NCBI GenBank assembly: GCA_963516475.1
Contig: CAUQBR010000015.1
Coordinates: 1-30,252 of the forward strand
Length of the DNA: 30,252 nucleotides
Direction: 5' to 3'
Source of the DNA: JABCPE02 sp963516475
Lineage (GTDB): Bacteria; Bacteroidota; Bacteroidia; Flavobacteriales; Weeksellaceae
Translations under genes and position numbers: made by a program
Part shown: piece after piece, positions 1 to 8,001 of the stretch
How the letters are laid out: every line of letters starts with the position of its first letter
How positions within the stretch are numbered: the first letter of the stretch is position 1
The notes under the pieces: generated by a model
Database searches by the model: none
What the model was told of the DNA's origin: nothing
Seen by the model: only the letters and a program-made list of their open reading frames with translations

Positions 1-17
1 AAAAAACAGCTAATATT

Positions 18-884
18 ATGAAACTATATTCTATTCAATGCGGAAAATTTAAATTGGATGGCGGGGCTATGTTCGGCGTAGTTCCAAAATCCATTTGGCA
101 AAAAACCAATCCTGCTGATGAAAAAAACTTGGTCGAACTGGGGACTCGCTCCCTGCTGATAGAGGACGGGAAAAAACTTATTTTAGTGGACTGCGGACTG
201 GGGAACAAGCAGGATGAAAAATTTTTCGGGCATTATTCTCTTTTTGGGGATGATAGTTTGGATAAAGGTTTAGCTAAATATGGTTTTGTGAGAGAAGACA
301 TTACGGATGTGTTTCTTACCCACTTGCATTTTGACCACTGCGGCGGAGCTGTGGAATGGAATGACAACCGCACAGGATACCTGCCAGCCTTCAAAAATGC
401 TGAATTTTGGACTAATAAAAACCACTGGGAATGGGCGACAAATCCCAATCCTCGCGAAAAACCAAGTTTTCTGAAAGAAAATATTTTCCCACTAGAAGAA
501 AGCGGTCAGCTTAGATTTTTAGACCTGCCTAAAACAGGGAATTACGGCTTTGCTCCAGACCTGAAAATGGATGTAATTTTCGTAGATGGACACACTGAAA
601 AACAGATGCTTCCTGTACTAAAATACCAAGACAAAACCATCATCTACGCGGCGGATTTAGTGCCTACGGCAGGGCATGTTCCGCTTATCTATGTTCCAAG
701 CTATGATGTTCGTCCGCTGATAACTTTGGAGGAAAAAGAAAAATTCCTAAAACAATGCGTGGATAATGAATATCTGCTGTTTTTCGAGCATGATGCAGTG
801 AATGAACTTGCATCGCTTAAAATGACAGAAAAAGGAGTCCGAATCGATGAGACTTTCAGCTTTAATGATGTTTTTGGATATTAG
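18..884 (+). CDS. MBL-fold metallo-hydrolase
   Basis: This 288-residue protein belongs to the metallo-beta-lactamase fold superfamily. The zinc motif THLHFDHCGG is at about residues 101-110 (H102, H104, D106, H107). A later HTEKQ segment and the FEHDA segment near the C-terminus probably supply further metal ligands. There is no signal peptide, so it should be cytoplasmic. The N-terminal layout, with a DGGAMFG segment before the metal motif, resembles the lactonase/hydrolase branch of the superfamily, but the substrate cannot be read from sequence. The ATG at 18 follows an A/T-rich leader. The next gene begins 5 bases after its stop, so the two are probably co-transcribed. The fold call is firm and the substrate is unknown. 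Confidence 0.88.
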   Translation: MKLYSIQCGKFKLDGGAMFGVVPKSIWQKTNPADEKNLVELGTRSLLIEDGKKLILVDCGLGNKQDEKFFGHYSLFGDDSLDKGLAKYGFVREDITDVFLTHLHFDHCGGAVEWNDNRTGYLPAFKNAEFWTNKNHWEWATNPNPREKPSFLKENIFPLEESGQLRFLDLPKTGNYGFAPDLKMDVIFVDGHTEKQMLPVLKYQDKTIIYAADLVPTAGHVPLIYVPSYDVRPLITLEEKEKFLKQCVDNEYLLFFEHDAVNELASLKMTEKGVRIDETFSFNDVFGY

Positions 885-889
885 GAAAA

Positions 890-1435
890 ATGAAACTCAA
901 TTATCAGCTTACAGAAGAGGATTATCTGCAATTTTGCTTATTTGCGGCAAGTCAAAATTTGACTTTAAGAGATGCTAAAAGAAGAACATTATTTCTATTG
1001 ATTTTAATTTTTTCTTTAGGTTCTGTTTGGGTATATTTTAGACTTCATTCTCTGTTTTTCATTACTTTTTCTGTCACAGGAATATTGTATTGTATTTTTT
1101 GTTATTTCTATGGATACAGAAGCGTTTTTAAGAGGGCGTATAAAAAGAATGTCAAGCGTCTTTTCAAAGAAAAAATAGGAATGGAATTTAGCGTTGTTTC
1201 TGATAATGAACTAATTACAATTTTATCTAACCAGACAAAATTAGAAATCAACCTCGCCAATGTAGATTTCATAGAGGAAATAGCAGATTATTATTTCATT
1301 AAACTAAAAACTTCCGATAGAATTATCATTCCAAAAAGAATTTTTGAAAATGGTACAAATTCTGAAGCTTCATTGAGAAACTTTGCAAAACAGAACAATA
1401 TCACTATAAAACAACTATTAAATTGGAAATTTTAA
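890..1435 (+). CDS. YcxB-like two-helix membrane protein
   Basis: This 181-residue protein has two adjacent hydrophobic segments at about residues 34-53 and 55-75, separated by a very short turn. A soluble C-terminal half follows. That arrangement, with strands after the hairpin and a conserved-looking IPKRIF segment near residue 148, matches the YcxB family, whose function is not established. I expect an inner-membrane hairpin with the C-terminal domain in the cytoplasm. It starts 5 bases after the MBL-fold gene, which suggests the two are expressed together. The family call rests on overall pattern only, since there are no catalytic residues to check. Confidence 0.6.
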   Translation: MKLNYQLTEEDYLQFCLFAASQNLTLRDAKRRTLFLLILIFSLGSVWVYFRLHSLFFITFSVTGILYCIFCYFYGYRSVFKRAYKKNVKRLFKEKIGMEFSVVSDNELITILSNQTKLEINLANVDFIEEIADYYFIKLKTSDRIIIPKRIFENGTNSEASLRNFAKQNNITIKQLLNWKF

Positions 1436-1471
1436 TGAATTTTACTTCATAATTATCATTAAAACTAAAAA

Positions 1472-2065
1472 ATGAGCCAAAAAACGAAAATCATAGGACT
1501 TACTGGCGGCATAGGCTCTGGAAAGACCACCGCAGCGAAGTTTTTGGAAAAACTGGGTTTTCCTGTCTATTATTCTGACATCAGAGCAAAAGAAATCGTA
1601 AATGATGATAAAACCCTGAAAAAGAACATTATAGAACTTTTAGGAAGTGAGACGTATGATGCAGAGGGAAACTACAACAGAAAATGGGTAGCAGAGCAGA
1701 TTTTCAATAATGATGAAAAAAGACAAGCGCTCAACTCCATCATTCATCCCGCTGTAAAAGAGGATTTTGAGAGATGGACAGCTGCCCAGCAGAAAAAAAT
1801 AGCTTTCAAAGAAACGGCGCTTTTATTTGAGCTAAATTTGGATAAAGAATGCTACAAATCCCTGCTCATCACCGCTGATGAAAATATCAGAATAAAAAGA
1901 GTAATGCAGAGAGATGGGAAAACCGAAAGCGAAATAAAAAAAATAATAGAAAAACAAATGCCCGAATCCGAAAAACAAAAACGAGCTGATTTTGTGGTTT
2001 TTAATAATGGAAATGAAGAGGATTTAAAGGCTAATTTAGAAAAAATTTTAGAAAAATTAAATTAA
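1472..2065 (+). CDS. coaE: Dephospho-CoA kinase CoaE
   Basis: CoaE phosphorylates the 3' hydroxyl of dephospho-CoA with ATP, the last step of coenzyme A synthesis, in the cytoplasm. The P-loop is at residues 9-20 (GLTGGIGSGKTT). It is followed by the family's YYSDIRAKEIV segment near residue 34, IIHPAV near residue 90, and the lid-type RVMQRDGKTESEI stretch near residue 143. The length of 197 residues is normal. The ATG follows a TAAAACTAAAAA leader. The thioesterase gene starts 4 bases after the stop, so the two likely share a transcript, which makes sense for CoA-linked metabolism. Confidence 0.96.
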   Translation: MSQKTKIIGLTGGIGSGKTTAAKFLEKLGFPVYYSDIRAKEIVNDDKTLKKNIIELLGSETYDAEGNYNRKWVAEQIFNNDEKRQALNSIIHPAVKEDFERWTAAQQKKIAFKETALLFELNLDKECYKSLLITADENIRIKRVMQRDGKTESEIKKIIEKQMPESEKQKRADFVVFNNGNEEDLKANLEKILEKLN

Positions 2066-2069
2066 AAAA

Positions 2070-2462
2070 ATGAATTATCATACAAGAAAATGGGTAAAAC
2101 CAGAGGATTTGAACCCAAATCACTCACTTTTTGGAGGAAGACTTTTAGAATGGATAGATGAAGAGGCCGCGCTGTACGCCATCATGCAGCTGGAAAACCC
2201 GAGAGTAGTCACCAAATCTATGTCTGAAATCAACTTCGTGAGTTCGGCTAAACAAGGTGATATCATCGAAATAGGCATCCAAGCGATAAAATTCGGAAAC
2301 AGCTCACTGACTTTGTCTTGTAAAGTGAGAAATACCATGACCTGCCAAACTATCATTACCATTGATAAAATAGTCATGGTCGCGCTGGACGAAAGAGGAC
2401 ACCCGACACGCCACGGAAAAACCCAAGAAAACAATGATGAAAAATGCAATGTGAATTTTTAG
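2070..2462 (+). CDS. Hotdog-fold acyl-CoA thioesterase
   Basis: This 130-residue single hotdog domain resembles the YciA/BFIT type of acyl-CoA thioesterase, which hydrolyses acyl-CoA to free acid and CoA. The N-terminal NHSLFGGRLLEWIDEEAALYA region (about residues 17-37) holds the N, G and D residues typical of the active site in this family. A VSSAKQGDIIEIG strand follows near residue 58. It is packed against coaE with a 4-base gap. Chain-length preference is not visible. It is cytoplasmic, with no signal peptide. Confidence 0.85.
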   Translation: MNYHTRKWVKPEDLNPNHSLFGGRLLEWIDEEAALYAIMQLENPRVVTKSMSEINFVSSAKQGDIIEIGIQAIKFGNSSLTLSCKVRNTMTCQTIITIDKIVMVALDERGHPTRHGKTQENNDEKCNVNF

Positions 2463-2477
2463 TTCATGGCATAGTTT

Positions 2478-2485
2478 TAGATTTG
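2478..2485 (+). promoter_or_regulatory. Candidate -7 element TAGATTTG
   Basis: TAGATTTG matches the Bacteroidota TAnnTTTG element and lies 31 bases before the small Lys-rich gene. No good TTG is seen at the expected upstream spacing, so this is a moderate call. Confidence 0.5.
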
Positions 2486-2516
2486 AAAAACTTTAAATAC
2501 AATAAATTACTTAATT

Positions 2517-2765
2517 ATGAAAAATTTAGTTACATTACTACTTTTAATGTTTAGTTTCACTTTGGGAACAGCACAGCACAAAACTTCTCATAGTCAAGGA
2601 GTAAAGAAAGAAACCAAAAAGAAACACCATTCCAAACAAAAAAATACCTACTCCCATTCTTCACAAAAACTAAAAAAAGATGGAACGCCTGACAGAAGAT
2701 ACAAAGCCAATAAAAAGCTGAAAAAAGACGGAACACCTGATAAAAGGTATAAAGAAAATAAGTAA
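2517..2765 (+). CDS. Small secreted Lys-rich repeat protein
   Basis: This 82-residue protein has a clear signal peptide (MKNLVTLLLLMFSFTLGTAQ, cut after about residue 19-20). The mature part is strongly basic and dominated by Lys, His and Ser. It ends in two tandem copies of a 16-residue unit, KLKKDGTPDRRYKANK and KLKKDGTPDKRYKENK (about residues 51-66 and 67-82). Short proteins with DGTPDxRYK repeats occur in many flavobacteria, but I know of no established function. A strong terminator begins inside its stop region and a promoter element lies upstream, so it is its own transcription unit. Reality as a gene is well supported by the signal peptide, repeat and terminator. Confidence 0.8.
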   Translation: MKNLVTLLLLMFSFTLGTAQHKTSHSQGVKKETKKKHHSKQKNTYSHSSQKLKKDGTPDRRYKANKKLKKDGTPDKRYKENK

Positions 2766-2791
2766 GTTGTCTCAGACAGCTTACTTTTTTG
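2761..2791 (+). terminator. Rho-independent terminator
   Basis: An 11-bp stem (arms 2761-2771 and 2775-2785, one G-T pair) with a TCA loop is followed by a run of T. It overlaps the stop codon of the Lys-rich gene. Confidence 0.85.
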
Positions 2792-2834
2792 TACAATAAT
2801 TATGTTTGAAATTGTTTAGCGTAGTTATATTTTT

Positions 2835-2842
2835 TATCTTTG
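2835..2842 (+). promoter_or_regulatory. Promoter element TATCTTTG upstream of the PhnA-like gene
   Basis: TATCTTTG fits TAnnTTTG, with a TTG 20 bases upstream. It lies 28 bases before the start codon at 2871. Confidence 0.75.
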
Positions 2843-2870
2843 CAACCAAATTTTTAAACGAATAAATATA

Positions 2871-3209
2871 ATGAGTGATACTATTATCTGCCCTGCTTGC
2901 GGTTCTGAATTTACTTATGAAAATGGTGATTTGATGGCATGTTCTCAGTGCTTTCATGAATGGAACCCAGCAGAAGAATCTGCTAATAGCGGTGATAAAA
3001 TCTTTGATGCCAATGGAAACGAACTCCAAAACGGCGACACTGTAGTAATCGTAAAAGACCTTCCTGTAAAAGGAGCTCCTAAACCTATAAAAGCAGGAAC
3101 AAAAGTGAAAAACATCCGTTTAAATTTTGACAGCGACCATAATATCGACTGCAAAATAGATGGTTTTGGAGCAATGGGACTAAAATCTGAATTTGTGAAG
3201 AAAGCATAA
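2871..3209 (+). CDS. PhnA/YjdM-type zinc-ribbon protein
   Basis: This 112-residue protein has an N-terminal zinc ribbon with two CxxC pairs (CPACGSEF at about residues 8-15 and CSQCFHEW at about 24-31). A PhnA-type SH3-like domain follows, with the DANGNELQNGDTVVIVKDL segment near residue 45. The family is historically named for alkylphosphonate uptake, but no phosphonate genes are present here and its real role is unclear. The start codon sits 28 bases downstream of a good promoter element. The YceI lipoprotein gene begins 1 base after its stop, so the pair should be co-transcribed. Confidence 0.88.
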   Translation: MSDTIICPACGSEFTYENGDLMACSQCFHEWNPAEESANSGDKIFDANGNELQNGDTVVIVKDLPVKGAPKPIKAGTKVKNIRLNFDSDHNIDCKIDGFGAMGLKSEFVKKA

Positions 3210-3210
3210 A

Positions 3211-3864
3211 ATGAAAAAATATTTAGTTTACTTTCTATGCATCGCCTTGGCGGGAATCACTGTTTCTTGTAAAAAGGAAAAAGAAACAGTGAAAAACGAA
3301 ACTGTAAAAGAGGAATCAGTAGCTGATTCTCAAACCTTTACAATAAATAAAGAACAAAGTAACATCGATTGGAAAGGTTACAAAATCTTTAAATCTGAAA
3401 ATACCAGCCACTTTGGGACGATGAATTTTTCAGAGGGAAATATCAATGTAAAGGATGGAAAATTAGTTTCTGGAAAATTGGTAATTGATACCAAATCTAT
3501 CACAACCACAGATATAGAGGATAAAGAACTTGCTGCAAAGCTTGACAACCACCTCAAAAACTCCGATTTCTTTGATGTAGAGCAGTTTCCTACGGCTACA
3601 TTTGAAATTACAAAAGTAACTCCCTCAGAACATGGAGATTACAACTCCATTATTGAAGGAAATTTGACAATAAAAGGAATTACAAAGGCTGTGAGTTTTA
3701 ACGCCAATGTAAAAGTTGATACCGAGCAGGTCAGCATATACACTGAGCCTACAGACATAGACAGAACGGAATTTGGAGTGAAGTTCCAGCTGCCAATAAA
3801 AGATGGCATTATAAAAAATGAATTCACTCTACAAGTTGCTATAAAAGCTTTCAATAAAAAATAA
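3211..3864 (+). CDS. YceI-family lipoprotein
   Basis: This 217-residue protein has a lipoprotein signal with the cysteine in LAGITVSCKK at about residue 20, followed by a charged Lys/Glu linker. From about residue 45 there is a YceI domain, a lipocalin-like barrel that in known members binds polyisoprenoid-type lipids. Typical segments visible are NIDWKGYKI, the SDFFDVEQFPTATFEI stretch, and GNLTIKGITKAVSF. It is expected to be anchored in the membrane and face the periplasm. It is coupled to the PhnA-like gene upstream and ends at a strong terminator. The ligand is not determinable from sequence. Confidence 0.9.
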   Translation: MKKYLVYFLCIALAGITVSCKKEKETVKNETVKEESVADSQTFTINKEQSNIDWKGYKIFKSENTSHFGTMNFSEGNINVKDGKLVSGKLVIDTKSITTTDIEDKELAAKLDNHLKNSDFFDVEQFPTATFEITKVTPSEHGDYNSIIEGNLTIKGITKAVSFNANVKVDTEQVSIYTEPTDIDRTEFGVKFQLPIKDGIIKNEFTLQVAIKAFNKK

Positions 3865-3894
3865 TTTTTTCATTTTTTTAATTTTATATGTTAG

Positions 3895-3925
3895 CCTGTC
3901 TATATTATTAGACAGGTTTTTATTT
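3895..3925 (+). terminator. Rho-independent terminator
   Basis: An 8-bp stem, CCTGTCTA/TAGACAGG (3895-3902 and 3909-3916), with a 6-base loop is followed by a T-rich tail. It separates the YceI gene from pheS. Confidence 0.88.
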
Positions 3926-3955
3926 TGTTTAAAAACTAAAAAAATTGTACTTTTG
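3925..3955 (+). promoter_or_regulatory. pheS promoter
   Basis: TTG (3925-3927) and TACTTTTG (3948-3955) are separated by 20 bases, close to the Bacteroidota consensus. The start codon of pheS is 22 bases further on. The T-tail of the preceding terminator overlaps the upstream element. Confidence 0.8.
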
Positions 3956-3977
3956 TCGACCTAAATAAAAACAGAAA

Positions 3978-4991
3978 ATGCTAACAAAAATAGATGAACT
4001 TTTAAATGAAGTCCAAAAATTTCATTCCCAGAAAAAGGATGAAATTGAACAATTCAGAATCAAATTCAATGGAAAAAAAGGGATTTTGAATGATTTATTT
4101 GAACAGTTCAAATCTGTATCCAATGACCAAAAAAAAGAATATGGTCAGAAAATAAACTTACTGAAACAAAGCATCTCTGCTAAACTAGAAGAGCTGACAC
4201 AGAGCAGTTCTTCACAAAATGTAGCTGCCGAAAAGGAAGACCTTACCAGACCTGGATTTCCTTTAGAATTAGGGTCTAGACACCCTATCAATTTGGTAAA
4301 AAATAGAATCACAGATATTTTTAAATCTATCGGTTTTGCAGTGGCTGACGGGCCAGAGATAGAAGATGACTGGCATAACTTTACCGCGCTGAACCTCCCT
4401 GAATATCACCCAGCAAGAGATATGCAGGATACTTTCTTCATCGAGACGAATCCTGATGTTCTGCTAAGAACCCACACTTCTTCTGTTCAAATCAGATACA
4501 TGGAGCAAAATGAACCGCCTATCCGTATTCTTTCACCTGGACGAGTTTTCAGAAATGAGGCTGTTTCATCTCGTTCTCATTGTATTTTCCATCAGATAGA
4601 GGGACTTTATATCGATGAAAATGTGAGTTTTGCAGACTTGAAACAAACCATTCAGTTTTTTACTACGGAACTTTTCGGAAAGTCAAAAATCAGAATGCGT
4701 CCTTCTTATTTCCCTTTCACTGAGCCAAGTGCAGAAGTGGATGTATACTGGGGGCTAAATTCTGAAACAGACTACAGAATCACGAAAGGAACAGGCTGGC
4801 TGGAAATCATGGGCTGTGGTATGGTAGACCCTGCCGTTCTCAAAAATGTGAATATAGACCCTGATAAATACAGCGGATATGCTTTTGGTATGGGAATAGA
4901 GCGAATTGTAATGCTTCTTTACCAAATGTCAGATATTCGTATGTTCTTTGAGAATGATATTAGAACTTTGGAACAATTTAAATCTCTATAA
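3978..4991 (+). CDS. pheS: Phenylalanyl-tRNA synthetase alpha subunit
   Basis: PheS is the catalytic alpha subunit that, with PheT, charges tRNA-Phe. At 337 residues it is normal length. An N-terminal coiled-coil of about 80 residues for tRNA binding is followed by a class II synthetase core. The motif 2 region GRVFRNEAVSSRSH is near residue 193, and motif 3, with GYAFGMGIERIVML, is near residue 301. pheT is not adjacent: the gene ends at a terminator and the next gene is convergent deoC. The two subunits are therefore encoded apart here. Confidence 0.97.
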   Translation: MLTKIDELLNEVQKFHSQKKDEIEQFRIKFNGKKGILNDLFEQFKSVSNDQKKEYGQKINLLKQSISAKLEELTQSSSSQNVAAEKEDLTRPGFPLELGSRHPINLVKNRITDIFKSIGFAVADGPEIEDDWHNFTALNLPEYHPARDMQDTFFIETNPDVLLRTHTSSVQIRYMEQNEPPIRILSPGRVFRNEAVSSRSHCIFHQIEGLYIDENVSFADLKQTIQFFTTELFGKSKIRMRPSYFPFTEPSAEVDVYWGLNSETDYRITKGTGWLEIMGCGMVDPAVLKNVNIDPDKYSGYAFGMGIERIVMLLYQMSDIRMFFENDIRTLEQFKSL

Positions 4992-4997
4992 AAAAAG

Positions 4998-5025
4998 AAA
5001 GTCAGGACAAAATCCTGACTTTTTA
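4998..5025. terminator. Bidirectional terminator between pheS and deoC
   Basis: A 10-bp stem, AAAGTCAGGA/TCCTGACTTT (4998-5007 and 5013-5022), has a 5-base loop. It has T-runs on the + side and A-runs giving T on the - side, so it serves both convergent genes. Confidence 0.88.
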
Positions 5026-5028
5026 TTT

Positions 5029-5772
5029 TTAGTATCCAGAGCTGCTCTGCCCCTTCCCTATCAATGCTAATGCAGAGGATGTTCCTATTCGTTTCACTCC
5101 CATTTTTATCATTTCTTCAGCTTCTTCTTTGGTTCTGATTCCTCCTGCGGCCTTTACTGGCAGTACATCTGCATTGTCCAGCATGATTTGTATGCCTTCT
5201 TTGGTTGCGCCGTTTGGCTTTCCATCTTGAGTTTCATAGAAACCAGTAGAGGATTTGATGAAAATATTAGCAAGCCGTTCTTTCGTAAAACTGATAGTCG
5301 CCCATTTTACGATGTTTTTAGTAATAGACGCTATCTGCTCATCGGTCAAAGCTGCTATTTCTATAATCCATTTTGCTACTTTGTTGTTTTTCATACAGAG
5401 CTCTGTACATCGTAGAAATTCAAATTTAAGTGCTTCCAGACTTCCTTTTTTAAAGGCTTCATAGTTGATTACAAAATCCAGTTCATCTGCTCCATCATCT
5501 ATCGCCTGCTGTGCTTCTTTCAGTTTTTCATAAACAGGCGCCGTTCCCTCGTGAAAACCTATCACTGTTCCCACTTTCACAGCAGGATTTTTTTCACTCA
5601 AAAACTGCTTAATCTGTTTCACATACTGTGGACGAATCATCACCGCAAACAGCCCATTATCCACAGCTTCCTGAGCCAAATCATATACCTTTTTCAATGT
5701 CTCTTCCTCAGAAAGTCCTGACTGAGCAGGAGTTTTGAGGTAAGTCGAATCTAAATAATTTCTTGTTTCCAT
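5029..5772 (-). CDS. deoC: Deoxyribose-phosphate aldolase
   Basis: DeoC cleaves 2-deoxyribose-5-phosphate to glyceraldehyde-3-phosphate and acetaldehyde in deoxynucleoside catabolism. The 247-residue TIM barrel shows the expected active-site segments. ELDFVINYEA near residue 98 carries the Asp. NIFIKSSTGF near residue 170 carries the Schiff-base Lys. VKAAGGIRT near residue 206 carries the second Lys. The segment IIEIAALTDEQI replaces the more usual E-T-x-x-L-T form, which is a mild divergence. The ATG at 5772 is only 4 bases from a good promoter element, and the next in-frame Met is near residue 44, too late to be the start. Confidence 0.94.
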   Translation of the reverse strand: METRNYLDSTYLKTPAQSGLSEEETLKKVYDLAQEAVDNGLFAVMIRPQYVKQIKQFLSEKNPAVKVGTVIGFHEGTAPVYEKLKEAQQAIDDGADELDFVINYEAFKKGSLEALKFEFLRCTELCMKNNKVAKWIIEIAALTDEQIASITKNIVKWATISFTKERLANIFIKSSTGFYETQDGKPNGATKEGIQIMLDNADVLPVKAAGGIRTKEEAEEMIKMGVKRIGTSSALALIGKGQSSSGY

Positions 5773-5776
5773 AGCC

Positions 5777-5784
5777 CAAAAGTA
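5777..5784 (-). promoter_or_regulatory. deoC promoter element abutting the start codon
   Basis: On the minus strand this reads TACTTTTG, matching TAnnTTTG, with a TTG about 21 bases upstream. Only 4 bases separate it from the deoC ATG, which predicts a leaderless or near-leaderless transcript. Confidence 0.65.
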
Positions 5785-5836
5785 TAACTTTTATTAGATT
5801 AGTTTCAAAAAAATTAAAATGAGATAAATCATAAAT

Positions 5837-6262
5837 CTACTCCTCTTTGAAAAAATCCTGATATTCCAGCCAAAATTCTTCGAGTTTCTGCATTTTTTCG
5901 GAGAGAAACTCCATCGTTTCCTGCCATGTATTTCTATTGTGAATACAGACTCCTTGTTTTTCGACAAATACACAGGAAACCTCCTTTCCGTTTTCAAGCT
6001 CGAAAGAATCCAAATAGACCGCATCTTCCCAATATTCCTCAAAGATGCTCTCCATAGACTGCATCTTCTCAAAATACTTCACTCTATGGTCTAAATTTCC
6101 ATCTATTTCCACCAAAACCATTGCTTTTTTGGTGTCAAAATAGAATTTGAAACTAAAACCCTTTATTTTAGTATTATACAATGTCCATTTTCGCGGAAAA
6201 GACTTCCCAAAAGATGTCCAAAACTCCTGCCGCAGCCGCTGCGATTCTTCTTTACTAAACAC
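5837..6262 (-). CDS. DUF4268 family protein
   Basis: This 141-residue cytoplasmic protein has no signal or membrane segment. It matches the short flavobacterial DUF4268 type, with an N-terminal EFWTSFGKSFPRKW segment (about residues 13-26), a central FSFKFYFDTKKA strand region and a C-terminal NTWQETMEF helix. The DUF4268 fold is related to nuclease-like domains found fused to restriction proteins, but no catalytic set is evident in this stand-alone form, so I assign no activity. It lies 26 bases after the TIGR02757 gene on the same strand and probably shares its transcript. Confidence 0.78.
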   Translation of the reverse strand: MFSKEESQRLRQEFWTSFGKSFPRKWTLYNTKIKGFSFKFYFDTKKAMVLVEIDGNLDHRVKYFEKMQSMESIFEEYWEDAVYLDSFELENGKEVSCVFVEKQGVCIHNRNTWQETMEFLSEKMQKLEEFWLEYQDFFKEE

Positions 6263-6288
6263 TATAAAAAATTAAATTTTACTTATTT

Positions 6289-7050
6289 CTAAAAATTCTC
6301 AAATACTCCCAGACCAAACAGCGCAAAATCATACTTTGCAGGGTCTTTTTCATCCATTTTTCTCAGCTGAAAGTCAAGCTCTTCCACCGTTTTCCAGTCG
6401 TTCTGAGTTCTCTGTATCAGCCCCAGTTTCCGCGAAATATTCCCTACATGGACATCCAGCGGAACAGACAAATATTCCTGACCGATATTTTCCCAAATTC
6501 CCAAATCTACGCCCTTGTTATCTTTCCGAACCATCCAGCGGAGATACATCATCAGCCTTTTCGCAGCGGAATTTTTATAAGTGGAACTGATATGTTTCTG
6601 GCTTCGGTGCTGAAAATCATTCTCAAAAAAAGTATTTCTAAAACGCTCCAAAGCATGATAAAAATTGGTCTCGCCTTCTTTTAATAAAAACAAATTTTCT
6701 AAACTTTCGCTCTTTGTATAAATCTTTCGCAGAGCGGACAGAAAAAACTGAAAATCCTCCAAAGAAAATGTCCTGTGAATGGCTTTATTCTCCATTTTTT
6801 CAAAATCTTTTTCCTTGAAATTCATCACAAAATCATACGGCGAATTGCCCATCATCATGAGCATTTTTTCTGCACTTTTGATGATGGATTTTCGGTTTCC
6901 CCAAGCGATAGTTGCCGTCAAAAACCCTATAATCTCTATATCCTGTTTCAGCTCGAAACGATGCGGCATCTGAATAGGGTCTCCCAGCACGAAATCAGGA
7001 TGATTGTACTGCTCGGCTTTTTCATCCAAAAAAGATTTTAAATTATTCAT
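6289..7050 (-). CDS. TIGR02757 (DUF2400) family protein
   Basis: This 253-residue protein is a conserved, uncharacterised type common in Bacteroidota (TIGR02757/DUF2400). Diagnostic-looking segments are FLTATIAWGNRKSI near residue 43, LRWMVRKDNKGVDLGIW near residue 171, SVPLDVHVGNISRKLGL near residue 196, and the ending KYDFALFGLGVFENF. The DVHVGNISRKLGL stretch followed by an acidic segment is reminiscent of helix-hairpin-helix DNA glycosylases, but that relation is inferred. It starts 10 bases after pldA ends and belongs to the same leftward operon. Confidence 0.88.
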   Translation of the reverse strand: MNNLKSFLDEKAEQYNHPDFVLGDPIQMPHRFELKQDIEIIGFLTATIAWGNRKSIIKSAEKMLMMMGNSPYDFVMNFKEKDFEKMENKAIHRTFSLEDFQFFLSALRKIYTKSESLENLFLLKEGETNFYHALERFRNTFFENDFQHRSQKHISSTYKNSAAKRLMMYLRWMVRKDNKGVDLGIWENIGQEYLSVPLDVHVGNISRKLGLIQRTQNDWKTVEELDFQLRKMDEKDPAKYDFALFGLGVFENF

Positions 7051-7060
7051 TATCTATCAT

Positions 7061-7987
7061 TTACATTGGAAGGAAAACAGCTCCTATACCAATTATAGTC
7101 TGTTTGTGATTATAATCAATCAGAGAATCTCCATAGCCATGAGACGCCTGAAGCATCATTTTAAGAGTTCCTTTGATAGGATAAATCCAAGAAAACTCCG
7201 CAAAACCTCTATTATGCTTGACGTTCAGATTATTACGCAAAACCAAAGAAAAAATATGCTTTTTTCTGGTGTAACCGATGGTAAATTCGGTTCTTCCCAC
7301 ATATTCCTCTATACTAGGATTATCATCATCCCCTTTTTCGGTAAATCTCTGCCATAATTTATTGGTGATAGCAAAATCTCCCCACTCAAAAACAGTCATG
7401 AGAATAAGCCTGTTCCAGCTTCGTGAGAGCAGTTCCTCCTTTCCATTGGACTGGTGATTTACGGATATTCCCGCCATTTTTATTTTAAATTTTCCTGCGG
7501 ATAGGTTCAGCGGATAGATGAACATCAGCTCTGGCTCATAGTTGGTCTCACGGAAAGGGCGGGACATTTTACCATTATAAACCTGCCAAAAAGACTGCTG
7601 AGTAAAACCCAGCCAAAGGTCGCCTTTATTCCAGAAAGCACCCTGTAACACCTTGGCTTTCAGGCTGACCTGAAATTTGGCTTCTATATTTTGAAAGTTT
7701 TTGTATTCTGGAACTGCTCGATTGGCATTCAGACTCACAGGCTGCCTATTAGGAAGACTTGAATATCTGGAAACAATGATATAATTTGGTCTATATGCCG
7801 TCAAAATAAAAGTTCCTCTTTTGTAAGGTTCTCTCAGCTCCCACATGCGGTCTATCGGGTCAGAAAAATATCCTTTGAAAATAGATGTATCTGGATTTTC
7901 TTGTGCGGTCTGTAATGTGTCCGTTTCTTGTGAATACATCACAAAACTCATCAGCAAGGATAAAAATAAAAGTATTTTTTGGCTCAT
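7061..7987 (-). CDS. pldA: Outer-membrane phospholipase A
   Basis: PldA is a beta-barrel outer-membrane phospholipase that hydrolyses phospholipids which have reached the outer leaflet. Starting at the ATG at 7987, the 308-residue protein has a signal peptide (MSQKILLFLSLLMSFVMYSQ). The catalytic segment VNHQSNG is at about residues 177-182 (H178, S180), and SRSWNR carries N192. The C-terminal YGDSLIDYNHKQTIIGIG barrel strand is also typical. A TTG at 8005 overlapping the rnz stop would add 6 residues (MKLTKI) before the signal peptide. I prefer the ATG because it gives a compact signal peptide and has a TAAAATA leader. Confidence 0.92.
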   Translation of the reverse strand: MSQKILLFLSLLMSFVMYSQETDTLQTAQENPDTSIFKGYFSDPIDRMWELREPYKRGTFILTAYRPNYIIVSRYSSLPNRQPVSLNANRAVPEYKNFQNIEAKFQVSLKAKVLQGAFWNKGDLWLGFTQQSFWQVYNGKMSRPFRETNYEPELMFIYPLNLSAGKFKIKMAGISVNHQSNGKEELLSRSWNRLILMTVFEWGDFAITNKLWQRFTEKGDDDNPSIEEYVGRTEFTIGYTRKKHIFSLVLRNNLNVKHNRGFAEFSWIYPIKGTLKMMLQASHGYGDSLIDYNHKQTIIGIGAVFLPM

Positions 7988-8001
7988 TATTTTAGTTAAT
8001 T

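Noticed and set aside
2871..3209. Phosphonate use pathway, from the PhnA name
   Set aside because: No phosphonate transport or lyase genes are present, and the family name does not reflect a proven role.
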